DNA of 64,000 bases from Aspidapion aeneum (Eukaryota > Arthropoda > Insecta > Coleoptera > Brentidae). This document shows positions 53,165 through 63,039 of the stretch, piece by piece. A program made the translations under genes and the position numbers. A model generated the notes under the pieces. That model did no database searches, had not been told where the DNA came from, and saw nothing but the letters and a program-made list of their open reading frames with translations. The DNA lies in assembly GCA_963576565.1 (NCBI GenBank), contig OY755039.1:79330755-79394754 (forward strand), written 5' to 3'. Position 1 is the stretch's first letter. Every line of letters starts with the position of its first letter.

Positions 53165-55017
53165 TAAATGTGTCAAAAACAATGCAACACATTGTGTCAT
53201 TATCTTTTGAACTTACAGATGATAAAAATACCGACTATTCCCTTTGGAAAGCAACCAAAGATTTTAAAATACCAATTATCCAAATTCCACCCATACGAAA
53301 ATCTAACAACCAGTGGGCAAGGAGCAACGAAGAAAAAGCAGATATTTTTGCAAGTCATTTAGAAAAAACATTTCAGCCCCACGAAGCACCAGATGAACAC
53401 TTTCATTTAAATGAACCCCATCAAATCAAAGACCATATTAAGCTTACATCACCAAAAGAAATATTAACAGAAATCAAAAATATTAATTCGAAAAAAGCCC
53501 CAGGGTATGATCTTATTAACGGGGTAGTCATAAAACAACTCCCCAGAAAACTATCGTAAAACTATGCAACCTAATTAATGCGTCTTTTAGGCTTAGGTAT
53601 GTACCTAAACTGTGGAAAGTTGCAGAAGTTATCATGTTTCCAAAACCGGGAAAACCACTCCATGGCGTGTCATCTTACAGGCCAATATCTTTGCTGCCAA
53701 TTATATCCAAGCTGTATGAAAAATTATTGCTTAAAAGAATAAACCCATTATAGAAAGACAAGAAATTATTCCGTCTCATCAATTTGGTTTTCGAGATAAG
53801 CATTCCACGATAGATCAAGTACACAGAATTACTAATATAATAGAAAAAGCACTAGAAGAGGGAAAAGTTTGTTCTGCAGTTTTTCTAGATGTAGCACAAG
53901 CATTTGACAAAGTGTGGCATGAAGGCCTTAATTTTAAATTAAAACGGTTTCTGCCAAAGCAATATTCGGATATTTTGGAATCATACATATCTGGTAGACA
54001 TTTTAGAGTAACTCATACTCAAATTTAAGAGAAATTCAAGCCGGCGTGCCCCAGGGTAGCGTACTAGACCCATATCTATACTTATTATTCACTTGTGATA
54101 TCCCAAAGCCAGAAAATTGCCACTTAGCAACATTTGCCGATGATACTGGTTTATTGACGGTAGAAAAATCTATTGAAAAATGCATAGAAAAACTTCAGGA
54201 TGCAGTCACCCAAGTTCACAGTTGGACCACAAAGTGGCGATTAAAATTAAATGAAACCAAATCAATTCATGTTGATTTTACAAACAAAAATATAAATCAC
54301 ATACAAATTACAATTAACAACATTCCCGTACCATATTCAAATCAGGCAAAATATCTAGGTATGACACTTGATGCCAAATTGCACTGGAAAGCACATGTTA
54401 AGAAAAAAAAAGAAGAACTTGAGATAAGGTATAGAAAAATGAACTGGCTAATTGGAACGAAGTCCAATTTAACAATTCATAATAAGTTACTGCTTTATAG
54501 ACAAATACTGAAACCAGTATGGACATATGGTATTCAACTATGGGGTTGTGCTAAAGAGAGTAACATTCTAGTTGTACAGAGATTTCAAAGTAAAGTATTA
54601 AGAAACATTATGAATGCACCTTGGTACGTTCAAAATAGTAACCTTCATCGAGATCTAAAAATCGAAACTGTAGCAGAGACTATAAAAAAGTACGCAAAAA
54701 GCCATGAAGATAGACTCCATCGGCATGTGAATGTGGAAGCAATTCAGCTTCTAGACAATACTATGCTAGTTCGAAGACTAAAAAGAGTGAAGCCGTTTGA
54801 GCTAGTAAACTAAGTGAATTACACATAAAACAAAATAATGCTATAAACACAACACAATTGTGAGTTACAGACTAAACAAAGCGGGGAGAACTGTTGAGTG
54901 AACCCTAAGTTTAAATCTGACTTTTCTAGTAAATTAAGTTAAAATAAAATTGCTAATTAGTCTTACTGACTAGATTGTAATACAATAAATACAGTGTGTT
55001 TGACAAATTAAAAAAAA
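53165..55017 (+). mobile_element. Jockey-type non-LTR retrotransposon, 5'-truncated, with poly(A) tail
   Basis: Only the part from just before RT to the 3' end remains. The coding part (53170-54813) is split in several frames, and after the stop at 54813 a 3' UTR of about 190 bases ends with AATAAATACAGTGTG and an A-run at 55007-55017. The endonuclease half is missing. RT blocks place it close to Jockey elements of insects. Confidence 0.85.
53170..54813 (+). pseudogene. Jockey-type reverse transcriptase
   Basis: DKNTDYSLWKATKDFKIPII is the pre-RT block of Jockey elements (DYSLWKATK), and KKAPGYDLINGVVIKQLPRK the PGxDxI block. Further on come MFPKPGKPLHGVSSYRPISL, QFGFRDKHSTIDQVHRI, VFLDVAQAFDKVWHEGL (first catalytic Asp), VPQGSVLDPYLYLLFTCDIP and TFADDTGL (Asp pair near 54139). 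The C-terminal block YRQILKPVWTYGIQLWGCAK followed by FQSKVLRNIMNAPWYV is a hallmark of Jockey RTs. Frame breaks near 53557, 53750 and 54027 inactivate it. Confidence 0.9.
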
Positions 55018-55840
55018 ATATATCTTTTTGGTGCGTTTGTAGAGAAGAAAATCAGAATCTTTTAATAAAATTTCGCAACAAAACTTATTTAGGTTTCTTG
55101 GTAAGTTGCATTTTTTTATAAAATTACCGGTATTTTAAAAATATCGCTAGCGAAATTTATTATTTCATAAATATCTAAGTTAATAAGTATTTCTTTTCTA
55201 TTTCGGTAATAACAAACCGAAACTAGAGAATGTTAAATTATATGTTTTTATAATTATTAGGTTCAGGTCCGGGGCTGGAGTATTGGCCGCCAATTTTGAT
55301 GCCTCCCCTGATCATAGAATTCTTTAAAATGTTCGATTTTAATAGGGTGAATTGCACTTTGCAAGTGGTGTTATTAATTTTTTAATAAATTTTTCGTTTC
55401 ATTGTACGCATTTCGCTGCCCTCATATAACAAAACCTTAGGTGACTGCGTCGTTGATGGCCTTACCCCCAGACAAAATAGTTTTTTGGATTATAATAATT
55501 TATCAAAGTTTAACAGGAAGTAAAGAAAATTATTATCATATGGTAAAAATACACTTTCTTTGGAAATTACCAAACAATCTATGAGCCTAAAAATTTGGGA
55601 TGGATTTCTTGTTTGCTTTTTTAATTCTGCTTGCATTTCTTTGCTTATGAATTCCTTATTAATGAACTGCTTCTAATGAACAAAAAAGCATCATGGTTAA
55701 CATCCATAGGGGGTGAAAATTACTCGCAACTAAAAATAGCGATCCTTCATAAAGAGACAAATATTATTTAGTCTGCCATCTTTGATTTAAAAATTGACGA
55801 AAGTTGCTATGGTGATGCTCAAAGAGCAATCGATTCTCAC
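55018..55840. other. Spacer, no gene seen
   Basis: AT-rich with no recognised protein or RNA gene. Confidence 0.45.
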
Positions 55841-56157
55841 TATGATACTTTTCATTTAATTGAAATCGGTTTAGTTTTAATGAATTTGTGAGGAAATGCA
55901 GACAAAATTAGGCAATCGTATAGTTTGTGAAATATCTTTGCCCTATGAATGGTTAAAATAAAAATTAATACTTCCAAAACTGCTAAGCCTAATTGAAAGG
56001 TTAAGTTTGATTCTGACCGACATCTTAAATTTTAATAAGGTGATAAATTTCGATAGGGACCTTTAAAGCGCAATTAATTTTTGCCTTGATACTTTTTATT
56101 TGAGGAAAATCGGTTTAGTAATAATTAATTTATTAGGAAATGAATGGAGACAGAATT
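55841..56157. repeat. Direct repeat of about 250 bp containing AATCGGTTTAGT
   Basis: TGATACTTTTCATTTAATTG, AAATCGGTTTAGTTTTAATG and AGGAAATG (55843-55895) recur as TTGATACTTTTTATTTGAGG and AAATCGGTTTAGTAATAATT (56088-56140). AAATCGGTTTA is again close to the dispersed CCGATTTT motif, but in another context. Confidence 0.6.
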
Positions 56158-56331
56158 GAAATGTGTACAATAAAGGTTAAAACAAAAATGAATTTTTTTG
56201 GAACAATCCAACTGATTTTCGTAATGCGTACCTCGTCTGTGCGTGGCAGAAATAGGATTTTTTTATAAATTAGAAGAAAAAACAAAAAAAAGAATCTGGA
56301 ACATAAAAATAAAAAAAAGTGTGTTAGCTTA

Positions 56332-56548
56332 GGACACTTCAGAAGTGTAAGCTTCAACATCAAAGTCGAAATTAATAATACTGGCCTTCATCCGCATCAT
56401 CATATCGCTCGCTGAATGTTCCTCTCGCAGTTAGTCACCTCGAGCCGACTTCACCCGAATGAGCGTTACATTGCCGAGCCTGACGGCTCAGTTCAATTCG
56501 CTACCCACAAAAACTGCTAAACGCGCCTAAAGAAGTTTACACTTCAAC
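56332..56548. mobile_element. MITE candidate with GAAGTGTAAGCTTC ends
   Basis: GAAGTGTAAGCTTCAAC (56342) and GAAGTTTACACTTCAAC (56532) mark the ends; each is nearly self-complementary, and they are inverse to each other. The inside is GC-richer (TCGCTCGCTGAATGTTCCTC, ACCTCGAGCCGACTTCACCC) and stands out from its surroundings. No reading frame. It could also be a SINE body. Confidence 0.55.
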
Positions 56549-57703
56549 AAGCAAATTTAAAGGGTTTAGCATGATTTTGTGCTCCATCTTGTAATTTCAA
56601 GATTGCGGATAAATTATTTTTTCTTAAAATCCTGATTCATTTCCTGCAAACATCAGCTTTTTTCAATAAAATCGGTAGCATAGTTCAAGAGTTATAACGA
56701 AAAAAAAATATTTTTTTTCGTTTTTCTTTTGCTTCACCCGATATTTTAATAAACTGGATGATAGTATATGGCAGCTAATTAAAAAAAAATGAATGTTTTA
56801 TATAATGGAAGTACAACAATTTCTATAGTTAAGTTCAAGTCATAGATCTACAGCAAGTTAATAACAGTAATGACATGTTTTTATGGGATTTCATAGATTC
56901 TCTAAAAATAGCTATTTTTGGGGGCAAATGGCATGAAAACTTCAATATGGTTTTTGGAGATTTACACAAATTTGGAAAGCTTGTTCCTTGGGAAAGTAAA
57001 TTCTTTTGGAGGAACAAAATCACCCGGGAAATATAAGAATCCCATGGACATGAATGAAGAGGTGCCAAAATTGACTCAAAATTCAAGGATTCTTAAAGTA
57101 TCATTTCTTGTGTTTCGATTAAATTCCCAAACTCCCTGACTATTTTTTTTTGAACGCCAATATATTTTTTTTAAAAATTTTTAAATTCTAAAACATAATA
57201 ATAAAAACTTAAGAAAAAAATAGTGCAAAATAAAGTGTAGTAAAAAAATGTTTTTGTTATGAGCGAAATCCATGGACTCTATAAAAAAAACTGACTTGAC
57301 CAAATTCAAAAAATTTTTGCATCAGTTCCTGCGAGTGAAAAATCTTAGTTATAATATATTCTTATAGGCAGACTCAAAAGGAACCTTAGTTTGCAACCAA
57401 ACCCAAAATCACCCCTAAAACCACTTAACCGCTTCAGATAAACCAAAATTAAGGAAAAATACAAAAATATAAATTTAACTTAACTAGAACTTAATCACGG
57501 TTCCAAAGTGTAATACCTTGTTAGAAAGGCACACTCATTGTCTGTCAAAAAGTGAAATTAGAACTGTCCTACCTAATGTAGTTATTAAGTTATTTCAGAA
57601 AATCTGGATCAATGTCACGTCACATTTGAAAGCGTCGCGACGCCGCATATATTACATCGCCGCAAAAAAAAATATGATTTTTGTAAATGTCTTCATAAGT
57701 TTA
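56549..57703. other. Spacer, no gene seen
   Basis: AT-rich. Near 57640, GCGTCGCGACGCCGC is shared with 38350 and probably belongs to the Tc1/mariner-like element on the minus strand. No protein was recognised. Confidence 0.45.
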
Positions 57704-58076
57704 TTAATCGCACCAATTTATATCAAAATCACCACAACTTCGGAAATTCTGCCCAACCATACACACATAGCTAGCTGCCTTTGTTAACGACTTAGTTGGA
57801 ACTTTTTCATCCAAAACTGAATGGTAGGGCGCATTGTTCATTACAATAACTGAGTTTGGAGGAATGTTAGGTAAGAGTTTCTCTGTAAACCACTTACTGA
57901 AATTTTCAAAATTCATATGACCATGATAATCTCCTGTGGCTGTACCGGCTTTAAAAACAAGTTCGGCATTTTCTACAAATCCGTATTCTGATCCAGCATG
58001 AACAACTATCACTCGACCTGTAGATGATATATTGGCTATAACACCAGTTATTTCGTTACTCTGCCAGCATTTTAGC
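57704..58076 (-). pseudogene. Tc1/mariner-like transposase, middle part
   Basis: KCWQSNEITGV is followed by STGRVIVVHAGSEYGFVENA, then NFENFSKWFTEKLLPNIPPN and SVIVMNNAPYHSVLDEKVPT. These are conserved blocks of this transposase group (W-x2-F-x3-L-LPNLPPxSVIVMDNAxYHS). The second catalytic Asp is replaced by Asn (MNNA where MDNA is expected). The block with the first Asp (usually DETW) is not found on either side of the insertion, so some 15-20 codons are lost. After KSLTKAASYV the frame runs into unrelated sequence at 57740. Confidence 0.82.
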
Positions 58077-58211
58077 TCACACATATACTATACTATAGTA
58101 GTGTGAGCTATGGTGATCCTAATTTTTTCGAGAAAAAAAAAGTTGCTCCGATTTCAAAATTTTTTATATATCTTTGCGTTTCAGATGATTTTGAAACTTT
58201 TTTGTTGCGCC

Positions 58212-58245
<34 letters not shown>

Positions 58246-58390
58246 ATGTCTGTATGTCTGTCTGTAACGACCAACGAGCATAACTCAAAAACGGCATGGC
58301 CGATTTCAATGAAATTTGGTACCTAGGCTGGGTCTTGGCTCGAGATGGTCCATTTAAAAATGAACAAAATCCACCAAACACAAACCAAAT
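58077..58390 (+). mobile_element. TGTC-microsatellite element, copy B (5' part)
   Basis: Same start hairpin as copy A (TTTAGCTCACAC, ACTATACTATAGT, GTGTGAGCTA), then (CTGT)n at 58212-58263, the CCGATTTCAATGAAATTTGG core and CAAACACAAACCAAAT. It stops there, at the end of copy C, and lacks the tandem units and the 3' hairpin. Confidence 0.85.
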
Positions 58391-59283
58391 ACTCTGCCAA
58401 TATATGGGCCCCTAAGCTCACACTAGGTACTATAGTTATAGTGTACGTGTGAGCTAATATAACTAAAAACTGAAATAAATTTTATTCAACTCCAGACTAA
58501 ATTACCTTTTGTTTGATACCACACAAGCCATGTTTTGACTTAATCTCAATTTTTTTAAATCTACCCCCACCCTTAAAAAAACAAAAACTATAATGTATTT
58601 TGTTAAACTCCGGACTCAATTACCTTTCGTTTGATATCACACACGCCATATTTTCACATAAACTCTAATTTTTCAAATCTACTTCCACCCTTTTATTTGG
58701 TTTGTGTTCAGTGGATTTTGTTAAACTCCGGACTCAATTACGTTTCGTTTGATATCACACACGCCATATTTTCACTTAAACTCTAATTTTTTAAATATAC
58801 CCCCACCCTTTTATTTAAAATAAATTAAAATGTATTTTGTTTAACTCCAGACTCAATTACCTTTCGTTTGATATCACACACGCCATATTTTCACTTAAAC
58901 TCTAATTTTTGAAATATATCCCCACTCTTTTTTTTAAATAAATTAAAATGTATTTTGTTTAACTCCAGACTCAATTACTTTCGTTTGATATCACACACGC
59001 CATATTTTCATATAAACTCTAATTTTTGAAATCTACCCCCACTCTTTTATTTGGTTTGTGTTCGGTGGATTTTGTTCATTTTTCAATGGGACCATCTCGA
59101 CCTAAGACCCAGCCTAGGTACCAAATTTCATTAAAATCGGCCGAGCGGTTTTTGAGTTATGCGCGTTGGTCGTTACAGACAGACATACAGACAGACAGAC
59201 GGACAGACAGACAGACATACAGACAGACAGACAGACAGACGGCGCAACAAAAAAGTTTCAAAATCATCTGAAATGCAAAGATA
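58390..59283 (-). mobile_element. TGTC-microsatellite element, copy C (inverted)
   Basis: Reads on the minus strand: (CAGA)n at 59170-59242 corresponds to (TCTG)n, the CCGATTTTAATGAAATTTGG core follows, then five tandem units of about 120 bases marked on the plus strand by GATATCACACACGCCATATT (two more than in copy A), and the 3' hairpin plus GGGGCCCATATATTGGCAGA at 58390-58455. The 5' hairpin is missing: it is truncated at the junction with copy D. Confidence 0.85.
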
Positions 59284-59926
59284 TATTTCAAAAACTTTTA
59301 TATATCTTTGCGTTTCAGATGATTTTGAAACTTTTTTGTTGTGGTGTCTGTCTGTATGTCTGTCTGTCTGTATGTCTGTCTGTAACGACCAACGCGCATA
59401 ACTCAAAAACCGCTTGCCCGATTTCAATGAAATTAGTACCTAGCCTGGGTCTTGTTTTGAGATGGTCCCATTTAAAAATGAACAAAATCCACCCAACACA
59501 AGCCATGTAAAAGGGTGGGAGAAATTAAAAAAATTAGAGCTTATGTGAAAATATGGCGTGTGTGATATTAGATGAAAGGTAATTGAGTGTGGAGTTAAAC
59601 AAAATAAATTTTTGTTAAAAAAAAGGGTGGGGGTACATTTCAAAAATTAGAGTTTACTTGAAAATATGGCACGTGTGATATCAAACGAAAGGTAATTGAG
59701 TCTGGAGTTGAACAAACTACATTTTAATTTTTGTTTTTTTAAGGGGGGGAAGTTTCAAAAATTTGAGTTTAAGTCAAAACATGGCTTGTGTGGTATCAAA
59801 CGAGAGATAATTTAGTCTGGAGTTGAATACCATATATTACAGTTTTTAGTTATATTAGCTCACAGGTACACTATAACTATAGTACCTAGTGTGAGCTTAG
59901 GGGCCCGTATATTGGCAGAGTATTTT
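59284..59926 (+). mobile_element. TGTC-microsatellite element, copy D (5'-truncated)
   Basis: Head-to-head with copy C: AAATCATCTGAAATGCAAAG and CTTTGCGTTTCAGATGATTT meet near 59283. It contains (CTGT)n at 59346-59384, the core, three tandem units and the complete 3' hairpin and end (GTGTGAGCTTAGGGGCCCGT). It rejoins transposase sequence at 59927. Confidence 0.85.
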
Positions 59927-60427
59927 GTTTACGATAATGCCTAATTTTTCTCATATATTTGTATCTTAATTGCAAAATGTTTGGTCTTTCCATTAAAATT
60001 TTCCTCTTATTTTGGCATTTTTTGAAATAGAATCCCCGACTTCTTAACAAAAGACGAAGGATTTCTCTGCTAAATTGAAAATGCATTTCTTCTTTTAGCG
60101 TAATTAAAAGAGTTGGAACAACTTTATACTCTGTATAAAATCTTGAAATAATTTGTCGTGTGACTTGAAAATCTGCATCATCAAAACTATCGGAAACTGA
60201 TAACTTTGACGTTTTCTTGGTCGGTTGTCTGAAAAAACTGAAGGGTTTTCTTTGACCTGTTTTCTGATCCTCTCTACAGTTGCTGAACTATAGCCAGTAT
60301 ATATCGCTGCTCGAAATGTTGAAAGAGTAATGGATTCCTTTAATTGTTTTTGTTTGGCTTCTTCGTCACAAACTTTTATCACATTTGCAATAATTTCTTT
60401 AGACTTATTGTCCACATGTTTCGACAT
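59927..60427 (-). pseudogene. Tc1/mariner-like transposase, N-terminal half
   Basis: ATG at 60427 opens MSKHVDNKSKEIIANVIKVC. AAIYTGYSSATVERIRKQVK is the helix-turn-helix with its TGxSxxTVxRIRKE pattern. A frame change near 60230 follows, and then FQFSREILRLLLRSRGFYFK, KCQNKRKILMERPNILQLRY and KYMRKIRHYRK match the region just before the first catalytic Asp. The gene breaks there, at the junction with the inserted TGTC element. This half would bind the transposon ends. Confidence 0.8.
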
Positions 60428-61464
60428 TTTATCTTGAAAGCACTATCTTACTCTCACAAGGCAAAAACCAGAAAAAACTATAAGCCTTGATTTGGTATTA
60501 TATATAGCCAACTTTTTGTCCTAATTTCATTAATTAGTGACACAGGTAGTTAAATCCCTAGCAACGGGAATTCCTAATTACATTTTTGAATTCCTATTAA
60601 TAATGTGGCTTTAAATTTATTGGTAATTATTGTAAGCGTTACTGGGAAAATTACAATTATTGCTCTTGCATATTTTAATTTAATGCTGTTACTTACATCT
60701 ACGCCTCTGAAATGTAGTTTTTAAGCGAGACTCATTAAAATTCAATAAGTACGTGATCGCAAACATTACACAAGGCAATAAAAATGCCGTCCTCGCTTCA
60801 CTTACCGGGTGCACACGACTAAATACTTCAAAGTAAAAATTTTCCCTATATAAAACATATGTAAAATTAGTAAACATAGAAGGTGTCCCCGTATAATGTT
60901 TTTGCATTTTCCATATCTATTTTTTGTCTCTCTTCCCCATCAGATTACCACTGCCAAACAGTAATAGCAAAGTTTGAAAAGCATTTCCAAAGAAACTTTC
61001 ATTTTGAAATTTGTAATGAAGAACTTGGCTTTACTTTTATCTCAATTCTTTCTACGGAATACCACTTTCGCGTACTAGGCTTTTTTTACATGAAATGTTT
61101 TTGTTATGATATATTATATAACTACACATTTATTCAATCATTGATATAAGATACTTAATGCGTTTTAGGCCTTAGAGTTTCCATTAAAAATAATTATTTC
61201 CTCATTTTAACGAAAATAGAAACGGCTGCTTGATGCATGGATAGAATGCCGGGTGGTCGGTCCTCTTTGCCGTATATTTTCCTGGAAAATTTCCCACGAA
61301 ATTCCGATCCCTTGAGGGAAAATCGCTTTTTGGGTTTTTCGGTCGTGATGTTGAATGTTTGTGTCGAATATATGATGCCAGTGGCGTCTTTAACAAAGGA
61401 GCAAAGTGTGAACAAAATAAGTCACAATATTATTGAGTGTTAGAGGAGACCAAAATAAGAAAAA
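60428..61464. other. Spacer, no gene recognised
   Basis: Around 61210-61440 a GC-richer segment (GCCGGGTGGTCGGTCCTCTT) is open in two opposite frames for about 70 codons. I recognise no domain in either and treat it as unassigned. Confidence 0.4.
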
Positions 61465-61985
61465 ATTAATGGATCCATGACGGATCTGATACCTTCGTAG
61501 CTAGCCTATTATCACACTTCAAGTGAAGCCATAATAATATATTAGCCTTGGAAACAGTTTTTTGTAAATATCTCAGAAAATAAAGCTCTTACGAAGTTTC
61601 TATTTATGACACGAATTATTGAGCAAAATATGGTCTACTGTATTCCGAATACAGTATATCGATACGATGCTCCGGTAAAAGGTTAGCATTTTTTAAATTT
61701 TTTAATTGTTAAAAACCTGTCATTAGCATTAGAGGATTTTGACTAAAATCTAATCAGCTCGTAAGAGTGTCGAACACTATTTTACCTGAAAATTTTATGA
61801 AAATCGGTTCAGCGGTTTAGGAGCTATCGTGTTACGGATAGAAATAATATACTCACACACACACACAGACAGACATCACAACGATATTGCTGATATTGAT
61901 ATTTTAGATTTTGATCTCAAAAAAAAATTCCTCCAAAATAATACTTTCTCTAGCCATTTCTACGCGGGCTAGGAAGGTAAAAATA
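61465..61985 (-). repeat. Dispersed repeat with CTCCTAAACCGCTAAACCGA core, copy 2 (inverted)
   Basis: Inverse of the family at 45840-46345: GGATCTGATACCTTCGTAGC at one end, ACGATGCTCCGG, GAAAATCGGTTCAGCGGTTT, AGGAGCTATCGTG and (AC)n AGACAGACATCACAACG, then GGGCTAGGAAGGTAAAAA. Together with copy 3 it forms a large inverted pair. Confidence 0.8.
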
Positions 61986-62044
61986 TTTGTAATATAACTA
62001 AATACAGAGCATCTAAGTTGAAGATTTTTGAAACTTAGAACATG

Positions 62045-62205
62045 ACTGTGTCGAAACAAAATTTCGGACATCCATTGTCTTTATTTATTTTTAGTAAGTA
62101 TCTCTAACCGTTTACACTTGAAAACGGTAAGAGATACTTACTAACCGAAACGTCGTGTTTAAAATAAATAAAGATAATGGAAGTCCAACATTTTGTTTCT
62201 ATACA
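62045..62205. repeat. Short palindrome, arms about 75 bp
   Basis: CATTGTCTTTATTTATTTTT and AAAATAAATAAAGATAATGG are inverse, as are TAGTAAGTATCTCTAACCG and CGGTAAGAGATACTTACTAA. AACCGAAACGTCG lies in the right arm. The minus-strand SINE joins its right side. Confidence 0.75.
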
Positions 62206-62284
62206 AATACTTAGCCAGGAATCAAACCCGAACCGACCGAGTGTTAAGCAAATATTGCTACCACTACGCTACGGACGACGACTA
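62200..62284 (-). mobile_element. tRNA-derived SINE head, copy 2
   Basis: Minus strand: GTAGCGTAGTGGTAGCAATA (A box) and GGTTCGGGTTTGATTCCTGG (B box GGTTTGATTCC), followed by CTAAGTATTTGT. It is close to copy 1 at 50767-50967 (GGGGTAGTGGTAGCAATGTT; GGGTTCGATTCCTGGCGAGG). The body after the head differs and runs into the palindrome 62045-62205, so this copy may be truncated. Confidence 0.75.
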
Positions 62285-62429
62285 GTAAACAAAGTTGTAA
62301 TATAATAATAATCATAACAATTATAATAATAATAATAGTAATAAGAATCTCTTATTCAAGCATAGAAATATACAAGAAAAGGCCTGAGTGCACTTTAAAG
62401 AATTTCAAAAATACTGCAAACTGATTTTT
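62285..62429. other. AT-rich spacer with (AAT)n
   Basis: TAATAATAATAATCATAACA-type run. Nothing else seen. Confidence 0.5.
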
Positions 62430-62790
62430 ACCTTCCTAGCCAGTGTAGCAATGGCTAGGTATTATTTTCGACTAAAATTTTTTTTTTTTGAGATGACGCC
62501 AAAAATGTGTTATTTGGATGTACTTTGACCTATCCAAGCAATGTCGTCGTGATGTATGTCTGTGTGTGTGTATATTATTTCTGTCCGTAACAGGATAGCT
62601 CCTAAACCGCTAAACTGATTTTTATAAAATTTTCAGGTAAAATAGGGTTCGACACTCTTACGAGCTGATTAGAACGCTAACGACAGTTTTTTGACAATTA
62701 AAAACTTTAAAAAATACTTTTTAACGGAGCATCGTATCAATATGCGGTTTTCGGAATAAAGTAGAGCACATTTCGCTCAATAATTTGAAG
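62430..62790 (+). repeat. Dispersed repeat with CTCCTAAACCGCTAAACTGA core, copy 3
   Basis: Starts TTTTTACCTTCCTAGCC, then GACGCCAAAAATGTGTTATT, GATGTATGTCTGTGTGTGTG, TAGCTCCTAAACCGCTAAAC, CGGAGCATCGTATCAATATG and CGGTTTTCGGAATAAAGTAG. It breaks off near 62790 where inverted satellite sequence begins. Confidence 0.8.
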
Positions 62791-62799
62791 GGGAGGGAA

Positions 62800-62990
62800 G
62801 TTAGTTAAAAGTTGGGGTTATTTCATTTTCGTTTTATAGTTTTATCATAGTTCTTATCGACCTTCCAAAGCTCAACTCTCTAGCGTTTCTGGAAATGGGC
62901 AATGTTACTTTTACATACCTTTACATTTATAGGAAAGTGAAGCAAATTAATGTTTTGGGGTTTTTCCTATAGTTTAATTATAGTAGTGGG
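62800..62990 (-). repeat. Inverted fragment of the 140-bp satellite
   Basis: Reads on the minus strand like a unit from 35925-37110: CATTGCCCATTTCCAGAAAC, GCTAGAGAGTTGAGCTTTGG, AAGGTCGATAAGAACTATGA. About one unit is present, 26 kb from the main array. Confidence 0.8.
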
Positions 62991-63039
62991 TTTATGGGGG
63001 TTCTGGAGCATTTTGGGGGGGGGGGAAGGGCAGGGCCTT

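Larger units (their letters stand above)
57704..60427 (-). mobile_element. Tc1/mariner-like transposon interrupted by a TGTC composite
   Basis: The transposase is read on the minus strand from 60427. Its first part (60427-59927) and its later part (58076-57704) are separated by 58077-59926, made of TGTC-element copies. Inverted ends of the transposon were not found. Blocks shared with 37769-38380 suggest a second copy there. Confidence 0.7.

Noticed and set aside
53165..54813. Functional Jockey element
   Set aside because: The endonuclease half is missing and the RT has at least three frame breaks.
59026..59510. Open reading frames encoding RQTD or SVCLSVCL repeats (also at 43658-43901 and 58181-58381)
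   Set aside because: They arise from (CTGT)n/(CAGA)n microsatellites, which are open in several frames on both strands.
61194..61443. Overlapping reading frames on both strands in a GC-richer segment
   Set aside because: About 70 codons each, opposite strands, no recognised domain; neither can be preferred.
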